A stretch of 64,000 bases of DNA from the NCBI GenBank assembly GCA_027886185.1, contig WOAB01000109.1:4692501-4756500 (forward strand), written 5' to 3'. Below, one piece after another: positions 12,236 to 21,959 of the stretch; the stretch's first letter is position 1, and every line of letters begins with the position of its first letter. The translations under genes were made by a program, and so were the position numbers. This DNA is from Rheum nobile (taxonomy: Eukaryota; Streptophyta; Magnoliopsida; Caryophyllales; Polygonaceae). Under the pieces are notes generated by a model that did not search any database, was not told the DNA's origin, and saw only the letters and a list, made by a program, of their open reading frames with translations.

Positions 12236-12273
12236 AACCTTCTACATCTCATTGGAATGCAACTCTTCATACT

Positions 12274-12861
12274 TTGCAATATGTTCAAGGCACCTCATCA
12301 CTGGGTTTGCTTTTATCCTCTACTAAGGATTTTTCTCTTCAAGCTTTATGTGACTCCGATTGGGCTTCTTGTCCAACTACCAGACGATCAGTTAGTGGCT
12401 TCTACATTGCTCTCGGTGGTGCTCCACTATCTTGGAAGTCTAATAAACAACTCATTGTCTCCTTGTCATCTGCTGAAGTAGAGTATAGAGCTCTTCGCCG
12501 TGTCACCGCTGAACTTGCTTGGATTAGCAGGTTGCTCCATGAGCTTGATGTCCCCAATGTCCAGCCCATTCCGGTTTGTTGCGATAGCCAAGCTACTATA
12601 TACATTGCTAAAAATCTTGTTTTCCATGAGAGTACAAAGCATATTGACTTAGATTGTCATTTTGTAAGGGCCAAGCTTCTTGAATGGCTCATTTCATTGT
12701 CTTACATTCCCACATCTTCCCAGTTAGCAGATGTTTTTACTAAGACTTTGCCTAGTTCATTGCATTCTTCAGTAGTTCACAAGTTGGGGTTGATTTATCA
12801 TGTTGATGAATATCCTTCCAACTTGAGGCGGGATTTTAGTATAGGTGGTTCACCGGGTTAG
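12274..12861 (+). pseudogene. Copia RNase H
   Basis: This 195-residue stretch is intact: CDSDWASCPTTRRSVSGF, SWKSNKQ, SLSSAEVEYRAL and the LADVFTK tail are the diagnostic Copia RNase H blocks. It ends just before the 3' LTR. It is in frame but cannot be made because the upstream polyprotein is broken. Confidence 0.87.
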
Positions 12862-12982
12862 TTACAAGTTGTTACAACTTGATTAGCTATAAATAGTCAT
12901 GTAACCACTTCAGCATCAATCAATGAAAACACTCTCAGAATTCAGTTTCTCTCTCTTGTTACTCGTTTCTCAATTCTCAACA
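12834..12982 (+). repeat. Copia 3' LTR
   Basis: 149 bp, homologous to 8319-8449. Its first bases read TTTTAG where the 5' copy has TGTTAA. It ends in TTCTCAACA before the AGGCA duplication. Confidence 0.88.
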
Positions 12983-13219
12983 AGGCAAGGCAAACATCTA
13001 GGGATGAACATAACTCGGCCCATATTGAAATTATGGACCAGTCCAAATGATTTTAAGATTTTGGTTCCAAATGATTTTAAGATTTTGGTTCCGGTTCAGT
13101 CGAGACTGATTTTGTTTAATTTTTTTATTTTAATATAAAATACTTATAAAATGTAAATTATATTAATGTTATTAATATATTTCAATAAGGCATATGTTCC
13201 TATATAAATATAGGCCCTT

Positions 13220-13590
13220 GCTATTTCACGCACGGGTAAAATTTCTATTTCACGCACTGTTTCGTACGTAACGTACCAAATGAAGCCGCCCGTGATGAAC
13301 GAAAGCACTCTGTCCGTGACAGACCACAGTAAACCGTCTGTGACGCACCAACCTCATCCGTGCGTCACAGATGGACATTCTGATCCGCGATACGATTTTG
13401 GAATCGCCATAACTTTTGATTCCCTCGTCCAAACGCGCTGAAATTTGGAGGAGGTATAGTTGACATCTTGATCTTTAATTTGACTTTGGAATCACTCAAT
13501 TTGGAGTTACGTAGGAAAAGTTATACTTCTCCAAAGACGGGACAAAGAAATAGAGATCTCTTAAGCGCCAAGGCGAATAGAGATATCTCA
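13220..13590 (+). repeat. Left inverted arm of foldback element
   Basis: Inverse of 14780-15145. It includes CCGTGACAGACC and the block GAATCGCCATAACTTTTGATTC, and ends at GCGCCAAGGCGA. Many small CCGT-CACGG-like palindromes occur inside. Confidence 0.8.
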
Positions 13591-13592
13591 AA

Positions 13593-13650
13593 CCATTAGA
13601 AAGAAGGGATATGATTGCTTCAAAACAATCATATCCCTTCTTTCTAATGG
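13593..13650. other. Perfect 25-bp inverted repeat, 8-nt loop
   Basis: Arms 13593-13617 and 13626-13650 are exactly complementary with loop CTTCAAAA. The left arm starts CCATTAGAAAGAAGGG. The second arm is followed by a copy of the TGGAATCACTCAATTCGGAGTTACG block, so the hairpin sits at a junction of duplicated arm sequence. Confidence 0.85.
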
Positions 13651-14153
13651 AATCACTCAATTCGGAGTTACGATTGTTTCATGAATATATTACTTAAAGT
13701 TTTGTTACCTTTATGGAATAAATCATTCTCATGCATATTTATAAAAGAAACTTAATTTGTTTAACCGTCTGATTCTTACTTGAATAACATATGATTTACT
13801 TGAGCTACATAATCCTTCTCTAATTTTTTAGCATGCTAAAACAATATAATTATTATAATATTTTTTGTTAGTCAATAGCATCTTATATTATCAATTGATA
13901 TACCGTTAAATATATAGTATATATTTATCCAAACATGTACATGACACATGGACATATAGTAGTTATGTACTATTAACAGACTCTAATAAATGTTTTTCTT
14001 TTCAAAAACCGATTTATCTAGGTCTTTGTTTTGAATTACAATGCAAAATCTATCAAGTCATATAATCTAAAAACTGAACATAATCAGAATATATTTATAA
14101 ACAATTACTTTATTGATGTTAACATCAATAAAAGAAACTTAATTTAACGCCTT
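13651..14153. other. AT-rich core of the foldback element
   Basis: No gene or RNA recognised. A short AAAGAAACTTAATTT word occurs near both ends (13746 and 14130). Confidence 0.5.
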
Positions 14154-14418
14154 GGTTCATCCGTGACGGACGAAACATGTTCATCCGTGACGGACGAAGC
14201 ATTTTCATCCCTGACGGATGAACATGTTTCGTCCGTCACGGATGAACATGTTTCGTCCGTCATGGATGAACATGTTTCGTCCGTCACGGATGAACATGTT
14301 TCGTCTGTCACGGATGAACATGTTTCGTCCGTCACGGATGAACATGTTTCGTCTGTCACGGATGAACATGTTTCGTCCTTCACGGATGAACATGTTTCGT
14401 CCGTCACAGATGAACATG
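14154..14418. repeat. 24-bp minisatellite, about eleven units
   Basis: The unit is GATGAACATGTTTCGTCCGTCACG with few substitutions. The first two units (14154-14205) are inverted relative to the rest. Each unit contains TTCGTCCGTCACGGATGAA, itself nearly palindromic. The array is open in several frames on both strands because 24 is a multiple of three; I do not regard these as genes. Confidence 0.9.
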
Positions 14419-14625
14419 CTGATCCGCGACACGATTTTGGAATGGCCATAACGTACTTTTGATTCCCTAGTCCAAACACGCTGGAAATTGGAGGAGTTAT
14501 AGTTGACATCTTGATCTTTAATCTAACGTTGGAATCACTCAATTCGGAGTTACGTAGAAAACGTTATACTTATCCAAAGAAGGGACAAAGAAATAGAGAT
14601 CTCTTAAGCGCCAAGGCGAGTACAA
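14418..14625 (+). repeat. Third, partial copy of the foldback arm
   Basis: From GATCCGCGACACGATTTTGG to GCGCCAAGGCGAGTA this matches the inner part of the left arm in the same orientation, so the element contains a direct as well as an inverted duplicate. Confidence 0.75.
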
Positions 14626-14779
14626 TAGTATTTAAGTCGGATTACAATAACATTGCAATCATGGATCACAATAGGATTATAATGTGCGAGTACAATAGCA
14701 TTTAAGTCGCCTTGCGACCTCGTCTCTTTCTTGTAGAATAAGGTTCGAACGCCATCAGCTGAGAAACGAATGGAGAAGT

Positions 14780-15145
14780 ATCTCTACTCGCCTTGGCGCT
14801 TAAGAGATCTCTATTTCTTTGTCCTGTCTTTGGAGAAGTATAACTTTTTCTAAGTAACTCCGAATTGAGTGATTCCAACGTCAGATTAAAGATCAAGATG
14901 TCAACTATAACTCCTCCAAATTTTAGCGCGTTTGGACTAGGGAATCAAAAGTTATGGCGATTCCAAAATCGTGTCGCAGATCAGAATGTTCATCCGTGAC
15001 GCACGGATGGGGTTGGTGCGTCACAGACGGTTTATTGTGGTCCGTCACGGACGGAGTGCTTTCGTTCGTCACGGGCGGCTTCATTTGACCCATGACGGAC
15101 GAACCGGTGCGTGAAATAGCAATTTTGCTGGTGCGTGAAATAGAA
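14780..15145 (-). repeat. Right inverted arm of foldback element
   Basis: Inverse of 13220-13590, starting at CTCGCCTTGGCGCTTAAG and ending in GTGCGTGAAATAGAA. Confidence 0.8.
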
Positions 15146-15280
15146 ATCGTGTAAATATATTACTATATACCATAAATAAAATTTAAAGTATTGAATATTT
15201 ATAATTTTTCTTAAAAATATGAAATCGGTCTATAATCGTCCGAGATAACCGGACCAGACTAGTATTATCCGATCAGTTCA

Positions 15281-15661
15281 ATGTTCGACAATTTTCCCGA
15301 AGTCGATTTCGACTCCATCCGGTTTTAGACCGATGCTCGTCCCTACGAACCTCTGAATTCAATCGGCGATATTCCGGCGGCTGACACGGAGGACGCCGAT
15401 TGGGAGGCGTGGGTGGTGGCGGCTGACACGGAGGACGCCGCGCTTGCGGCGGCAATCGGCGATATTCCGGCGGAGGAACAGACGACAGAGGATGCGGCGC
15501 TTCCGGCGAGCGGCGAGTTTCCGGTCGGGGTGCTAGCGGAGATGGGGTCGGAAAATGCCTTGGACGTTGCTGCGGCCGTTGGTGTCGAGGCGGTGGCGCA
15601 AGTTGGAGAGGCGAGCCGACCCAGAATGCGACAAAAATACACTCGTCGGGAACGAGTTGAG
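15281..15661 (+). CDS. Candidate acidic, Ala-rich exon, unrecognised
   Basis: A GC-rich island between very AT-rich flanks is open from an ATG at 15281 (MFDNFPEVDFDSIRF) except for one TAG at 15326. It ends at GAG followed by GTACGTAG, a good splice donor. The product repeats an AADTEDA / IGDIPA pattern and ends in basic MRQKYTRRERVE. It lies about 870 bp upstream of the PMD frame on the same strand and could be its first exon, but the phases do not match without a frameshift. I recognise no family. Confidence 0.35.
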
Positions 15662-16480
15662 GTACGTAGTTTTCCTTATACAATTCATATTTAATAATAT
15701 ATATAATTAATTTGTTATTTTATTATTTGTAAAAATGTTTAGATTTGTTAGAAAATATTAGAATTGTATAAAAAAATCGAATAAATTTATGTAATTATAT
15801 TATTAGAATAAATTTAGTATATTATTGAATACAAATGAGAAATTAGTATATTATTAAAATAAATTTATGTAATACAATTAGTTATTTTATTGATTTTCAT
15901 ATTTAATATATTAGAATTGCATATAATAAATTAGTATATTATTATAATAAATTTATGTAATTATATTAATAAAATAGAATTTGAATAAAATTAGATGAAT
16001 TAGAGAAGTTAGTATATAATGTATTGGAGAAGTTAGTGTATAATTAGAAATGTATTGTAATTTTATAGCAATTAGAAGTTAGTATATAATTACAAATGTA
16101 TTGTAATTTTATAACATTGTAGTCACATATTCCTTGATTTCCTTCAATCAGAACCCTAGAGCAAAGTTGTACAAAAACATGCATTTCCCTCATTCTAGCT
16201 TCAGGAATTAGTACAGAACTAGAGTATCTACAAACTGCAGGCATCAAAATGACATTTCAGAGCAAAGGTTAAAGGAACCAAACAAGTGTTTTCTTGCATC
16301 CTTGTCAGTTTTACCTGGCCGCCTCGAGTGCTTTGAATAAAATTAGATGAATTTATGTAATTGTATTGGAGAAGTTAGTATATAATTAGAATATTAAATT
16401 AGAAATGTATTGTAATTTTATAGCAATTAGAAATTTGTTTAAATTAGACAAATATAATGGAATATTTGAATTAAAAATTT
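15662..16480. repeat. AT-rich low-complexity stretch with short repeats
   Basis: Words such as AATTTATGTAATTATATTA, GAGAAGTTAGTATATAATTA and AGAAATGTATTGTAATTTTATAGC recur several times. If 15281-15661 is an exon this would be its intron. A less AT-rich patch at 16130-16330 shows no gene I can support. Confidence 0.55.
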
Positions 16481-16493
16481 AGCAAAATTTGAA

Positions 16494-17925
16494 GTGGGTA
16501 TAATTGAGCTAATTTGGGACAATTATTTGAATAAAACAGGATGTAGTCGAGAGAATCAAACGAAAGATGCGGGGGGTCGTAGGGTGGAATATCGACCCGT
16601 GACAACTTCCGGTCGTAAGCACCGAAACATCCTAAACCACCCCAAGCACAAGAGTAGAATCTCGAAGGATCCCGCTCCAATAACGGAACCCATTATTGGA
16701 ACGGTATCCGATCCGTTAGCGGATCCTCATCCTGACGTGTGTTCACCTCCGACTTCGCAGAGTCTCGTCCGTGAAATGGGCAATTCACATATGGAGGGTG
16801 CGTTTGTCGAGACATATGAGATTACGGGCAAGAGTCCTCATTTGGACGACGTCGTTGTGGAGGGCGTCCCTCCCGCCCCCGAGGATCACGGTCCCCCTCC
16901 CGCACCCCAGCAGCATGTTCCCCCTCCCGCTGGCTAGGGTCCACCTGCCGTGGAGGCCCCCCCGTACGAGCTTGAGAGTCCTGAGATGCTACGGAGCTTC
17001 ACGAATCACGTTGCGCACCGGATTTGGCACGCTCCTCCTCCGCCTGCACCGTCCCTCGTATGGCATTTGAGGGCTTATACTCGCCTGACCGAGTTCAGTG
17101 ACTGGAGGAGATACATTCCGGATGAGGTGGTTGGGGGGAGTTGGTATTGGCTCGTGCAGCAGTCCGGATTGGCCGGTCTCCGAGATTTTCAGTTTGGTAA
17201 GGTCGACCACGTTCTTATATCAGCGTTCGTCGAGAGGTGGCACCCTGAGACGAACAATTTTCATTTTCCATGGGGCGAGATTACGATCACGCTTCACGAC
17301 GTGGAGAGGATCTTGGGACTGAGGATAAAGGGGTTTCCGTGTCGCGATCCTTCAGTTTCTATGGATGCCGACCCGAAGGATATTGACAAAGCGCTTAAGG
17401 CGTTGGGGCGGGAGATTTTCAGCTACATGTTTGGTATCCGGGATAGGAAGATGCGGGGGGAGGTCCTTAAGGGCCGGGTTTCTGCCTTGGATTTTTGTGA
17501 GCACCTGCTACACACGATATGGGAGGATGACGAGCCTAGTCGATAGAGGCGGAACACCTATGGCACGTTCTCTTATACAGCATTTTCGTGGACAAGTCCA
17601 CGAACCAGCTGATGGTGAAGATGCTGCCGTTATTCGAGGATTGGGACCGAGTGGTCGGCACGGCTTGGGGGGACGGGGGTGCTTGCTTTATTGTATAGGA
17701 ACCTTGGCGAGGCTTCCCAGGGAGAGGTAGCAGGCATAGTGGGGTGCACCTATCTGCTTCAGGTAATTGAACGTAAAATTGATGTCGTTGCAGTAATTAT
17801 TACATTTTTTAATTCTTATTAACCAAACATATTATTTATTTCGTATGTAGATGTGGATATGGATGTACTTTGTATATTTTCCGAGGAACCCTAACCCCCT
17901 CCCTAGAATGGGCGACGACGAGCGA
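16494..17925 (+). pseudogene. Plant mobile domain (PMD) gene, left part
   Basis: One frame runs from 16494 to 17546 with a single TAG at 16935. It encodes a Pro-rich leader and then a PMD (PF10536-type, as in MAIN/MAIL proteins): FTNHVAHRIWH, then AFVERWHPETNNFHFPWGEITITLHDVERILGL, the family hallmark. After 17546 the homology continues in shifted frames (IFVDKSTNQLMVKMLPLFEDW from 17583, then LALLYRNLGEASQ), so at least two frameshifts exist. A likely donor follows 17762 and a likely acceptor precedes 17851. The exon MWIWMYFVYFPRN ... GDDER then stops at the retrotransposon. PMD genes often travel with transposons. Confidence 0.8.
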
Positions 17926-19224
17926 TGATACGTTCTACTTTGTAGTGCGTAACTAGGAGCTGTTACTAGGTTATTAGGTACCATCTGTATGGGTTTAGGA
18001 GATAATTTAGGAGTATGGAGCAGTAGAGTAGAAGTTGAGAAAAAGGAGGATTTTAGTGAAGTGTTGAAGGCATTGAGGAGTTGTGAAGAGGAGGCTGCAA
18101 TCAGGGGCTAGGAGAGCAATGCACGGCATAGATAGAGACCGTTAGGAAGCGGAGAAGGCAAAACCGCGGTCGCAGTTTTGGACCCGCGATCGCGGTTTTT
18201 GAAGAACTCGCTGGAGTGCCGTGAAGGGTAAGCCGCGGTCGCGGTCATGGATGCCGCGGTCGCGGTTTTACAAGTCAAGCCGACGCAAAAGATCTTCGAC
18301 GCGAATTTCCTTGTTTACTTTATTTTCCTTATTTTCTTTATTTTATATTTTGTTATTTCGGATATTATTATTTTAGAAGATTTACTTAAGCTAAAGTACT
18401 AAGTCTCTTTAGGTTTTAGTATCATCATTGATTCTAGCATATTTTCAGAACGGCTGTTTAGAGTTTTTGAAGTTTTTGCAAGACCATGAAGAACTAAGTT
18501 TCCTTTGCTTAGTCAAACGATTGAAGCCTTCATTTGTTTTGGTTGTGAGATTATAAACTCTTGTTCTATTCCTTTGAATGTTATTAATTCTCTTGTGCTT
18601 AATCCCTTTGAGTTTTAGTGATTATACTAGTCTGATCAACTAGTGGTTATTAGTATTATTCTTGTGCTAGAGTTAGATTGTTTCTGGTTGAAATACCTAA
18701 TTCAGAGTAGCAACTACGATATTCTAGAACTGGTTGGAATAGTTTATTGTAGAAGAGAATTGATTGCATGCTAAGTAAAACTGGTTGTTTTATGTGCATG
18801 TATCTGCTGAAATTCCTAAACTTACTGCTGCTGTTAAATTGAATCTGGATAGTTTCCTGGTTATTTGATAGTTAGTATTCTCAGGGTCTGGTTGTCATGT
18901 TAATAACTTAAGAAAAGGAATATGAACATTCATTAGTCTAAAGAACTAGAGATAATCAAGGATCAACCAATCAAACTGAAGTGTGGATATCAGTCTGGCT
19001 GAGTACTTTTCTCAATATTTGTTTACATCATCATTAATTCTGTTAGTTAATTTCATAGTTTAGAACAAACCAATCAAAACCCCCCTTTGTTACTGTTGAT
19101 AAACGATCTCTGCAAACAGGATATATAACTTGATTCTTTGTGGGTTCGACCCTTACTTGTCAGACTACATTAGTTAGGTTTTTAAGGTTTTCTTTGTTAG
19201 GTACACACGACCAAACGCCTATCA
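17926..19224 (+). repeat. Family B LTR 1 (5')
   Basis: 1299 bp, TGATACGTTC...CCTATCA. It carries four CCGCG-GT-CGCGG-type hairpins at 18160-18270. It is preceded by AGCGA and followed by the PBS. Confidence 0.92.
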
Positions 19225-19228
19225 AATT

Positions 19229-19246
19229 TGGCGCCGTTGCCAGGGA
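19229..19246 (+). promoter_or_regulatory. Family B primer binding site, copy 1
   Basis: TGGCGCCGTTGCCAGGGA matches the Athila-type PBS at 17 of 18 positions, 4 nt after the LTR. Confidence 0.85.
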
Positions 19247-19311
19247 TCCTAAATTTTATTATTTTCGTGTTTATGTGTGATTGTTTACCAACTGTTGTGT
19301 GGACCTGTCTT

Positions 19312-19616
19312 ATGGTCCACACCCGTGCTACTAATTCTTCAATCTTAGATATTGATACAGAAATTGAGCGAACACTTTCTAGGAACCGTAGAACCGTTCG
19401 TGAGCAACTCGAGATGGCTAAACAATAGACTTTGAGACAGTTAGCTGCACCGAATCTGGAGCAGCAACCGCTTGCTGTGCAATTTCCTGAGTTGGCTGAT
19501 GGTGTCAATTTTGAGTTGAAGTCTGGATTGATTCACTTGCTACCCCACTTCCATGGGATGAATGGAAAAGACCCCAACAAGCACTTATCTGAGTTTCACG
19601 CTGTCTGCACCAGTAT
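19312..19616 (+). pseudogene. Family B gag, copy 1, N-terminal part
   Basis: The ATG at 19312 begins MVHTRATNSSILDIDTEIERT. An in-frame TAG at 19426 replaces the CAG of copy 2. The frame stops at ...HAVCTS where the Tekay element inserted, and resumes at 30325 with the duplicated AGTAT. Confidence 0.82.
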
Positions 19617-21911
19617 TGTAATACCCCTCATTTTTAGTAAGGGTATTTGGGTAATTTTACCAACCCTCGTCCTGTGATCGTATCGTTTTTGGAGAAGTTC
19701 AGATTTCTGTATCGAGATTGATCTCTGTAAAATCCCCTGACTGATATAAAATACATTCGACGTATTTTTTGGGTTTTAGAATATTCGTTTGGGTACAAAT
19801 ATATTTAATTCGGGGTTTAAAACCCACGCCAAACCTTTCCCCGGGCAAACAGACGCAGAAAAGGCATTTCCGCGACCGCGGAAATGTGGGTTTCAGAATA
19901 ACTGGGCAGAGGAATTTTCCGCGACCGCGGATAAAGTTCCGCGACCGCGGAAAACTCCAACACGCCAACGTTGCGTCGTCTGACTCCTCGCCGTTCGCGC
20001 CACCGTCGATCTTCTGGCTGGCCGTTGATCCGGGCTGGGGGAGATCCTTCCTTGGCCTAAAAAAGGAGCTCGATCTGGAGGGTTGAAGGGCACTCCATCT
20101 AATCAATTCCTCTCAGAATCTCTCTCGTTTTTCTTGTTCGCCGGAGGTCGAAGCTCTCACCGGAAATCTTCAAGCTTTCGCCGGAGCTCTTGTTGGAGGT
20201 GGTGGTGCTCTCAAGGTGGTGCATTGGAGGTGCAAGGTGCCCAGGAGTCGAGCCCCACCCGAATCGAGCCCCGTCGCGTCACCCCCGGTGAGATCTCTCC
20301 CATTCTGAGTCGCCGGAGTTCATGTCCGCGACCACGGACATGAACAGCCGCGACCGCGGCTGTGACATAGGCAACCGCGTTCGTGGCCGCTGTCATCTGT
20401 GCTCGCGGACAATCGTCCTCGACGACCGCGACCGCGGCAGTGCCCACCGTGACCGCGGATTGCCTGGGCAATCACGATCGTGGCTTTGGGCTTGTCGGTC
20501 TCGATCGGGGCCTTCGTTCCTTCGATTTGGTTCGTTCCTTCTTCGATTCGTATCATTTTAAATGTCGAATCTAACCTAGGGTTTCGTTATGGGTCATTCC
20601 GTAGGAATCTGTAATCCGAGTTCTGTTCCCGTTCCGGACCCAGAAACCCGTCTTCGTCAGTCGTTCGTCTAATCTAAGGCAAGTGGCGGTTCGCTCTTGT
20701 TTATCATTCCATATTTCTATTAATTATCAATTGTTTTAATTGTTAATTAAATGGGATGAATATTGTTTTCGTTGGGAACAGTTTTGATAAACGTATTTGA
20801 TACGATTAAAAGAGATATTATAATAGGTTGTATATACTGCTAGAAACAACGCTATTATAGATATATATATATATATATATATATACTGTTGCCATGATGG
20901 CATTGATGTGGATTATGATGTGGTTTTAACTGTTTAGTTAGAACGAGTATTCGTAGGAACGCTATGTACCTTGCGAGGTCTAGTTGTTTCTTTATAACTG
21001 GTGCTAGGAGGATTATTTCCCTAGTACTCACTTTGGTCATGACCATACCCTTACTCAGGGTTTGTGCACACAGTTGGTGCCGATTCTCGGGATTTATTCC
21101 CTTCAATATCTCTCGCGATGAGATGATATATAAAAGCTTATAACGTGAATGTTCGCTTTGTCACTAAAATAACATAAGTGCCGCTATGCACATAATTAAT
21201 GAACCTTGGGGGAGGAGTACAACTTGGAAACTCGTCTGGACTTCGACTAAAGTAAGTCCTCCTTCCAAATCTGAATTCACATTACACGGTGAGGTTGGTC
21301 GTGGACCCAAATAGGCAAGTCTTTTTAAACGCTTGTGTGAAACTGTAATGTTCCCGAACACTTGTCATACTTTCCGTTAAGACTCAATCTCTTGGAGTCT
21401 TCTCTTCATATGTTTCCTTTAGACTCGATCTTTAGGAGTCTTCTCTTGATCATTCTACTTTGAATCATTCTGTAGAGGTATTGAGGTTTACTATCATCAT
21501 CGGCTTTCATTCGAGAAGCGATGGGTCGAACCTAATACGCCTACCTTAGAACCTTTCTGTTTTACCCTTGCATAGTCTTTCATTAGACTAACCAACTGGA
21601 TTTTATTCCTTGCATGGTTGGCTGGTGTCATCCGTCTCATACGGCACATCAGGTAAACTCCCGTTCCATGAAGGCTAGAAATGACGATGAAGGAAGATGG
21701 AGTTTTTAAAGAGTTTTATCAAGGTTGAGATCCTAGGCGGGTGATCGTTTCGATCAAGACATTTTGTTGTTTATTTAAAAGACTTCCGCTGTATTGAAAC
21801 ATATTATGTATTTTGGTCGTATTTGGAATTATGGATGTAATTCCGAGACTTTGATTTAATCAAATGTTATGATATTTCGTATTAAATGTTGTTTTATGAT
21901 TTGTATAAATT
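19617..21911 (+). repeat. Tekay 5' LTR, 3' end deleted
   Basis: It begins TGTAATACCCCTC and matches 27967-30239 with scattered differences. Homology ends at GTATAAATT, about 85 bp before the 3' LTR end (TGTTACA). It contains GC hairpins (19865-19952, 20321-20363), a 22-bp AT microsatellite near 20863 that is shorter in the 3' LTR, and two AGACTC/GAGTCT hairpins (21380, 21421). Confidence 0.9.
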
Positions 21912-21919
21912 TATTGAAA

Positions 21920-21959
21920 CACCTCCTCGGGTGGACCCAGTAGTCCACCCGAGGAGGTG
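21920..21959. other. Perfect 17-bp inverted repeat at the LTR deletion junction
   Basis: Arms 21920-21936 (starting CACCTCCTCGGG) and 21943-21959 are exactly complementary around CCAGTA. It lies 9 bp after the point where the 5' LTR loses homology to the 3' LTR, suggesting a fold-back repair event when the PBS region was lost. The right arm is also the start of the acidic ORF. Confidence 0.85.

Larger units (their letters stand above)
8319..12982 (+). mobile_element. Ty1/Copia retrotransposon, full length but inactivated
   Basis: Short LTRs (131 and 149 bp) are flanked by the 5-bp duplication AGGCA (8314-8318 and 12983-12987). The PBS TGGTATCAGG follows the 5' LTR directly and a purine tract (12824-12833) precedes the 3' LTR. 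The order gag, protease, integrase, reverse transcriptase, RNase H is that of Copia. About ten in-frame stops and some frameshifts break the polyprotein. The first gag block and very short LTRs suggest an Ale/Retrofit-like lineage, which is my inference. Confidence 0.92.
13220..15145. mobile_element. Foldback-type element with long inverted arms
   Basis: The left arm (about 13220-13590) and right arm (about 14780-15145) are inverse copies of ~370 bp with scattered differences. A third, partial copy in left-arm orientation lies at 14418-14625. Between them are an AT-rich core, a 24-bp minisatellite and a perfect short hairpin. The ends repeat CTATTTCACGCAC twice. No transposase is present and I could not define a target duplication. 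Long structured inverted arms fit a MULE/foldback type, but the class is inference. Confidence 0.7.

Noticed and set aside
13593..13650. MicroRNA precursor
   Set aside because: Perfect short stem with no mismatches and too short for a typical plant precursor; more likely an inverted duplication.
14144..14542. Open frames of up to 132 codons on both strands over the CCGTCACGG array
   Set aside because: They arise because the repeat unit is 24 bp (a multiple of three) and lacks stops; no start context or homology.
15273..15683. Pro-rich ORFs on the minus strand
   Set aside because: Antisense of a GC-rich, Ala/Glu-coding island; no splice or homology support.
19769..20561. Several ORFs of 60-135 codons in the Tekay LTRs
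   Set aside because: GC-hairpin-rich LTR DNA; frames differ between the two LTRs and no homology.
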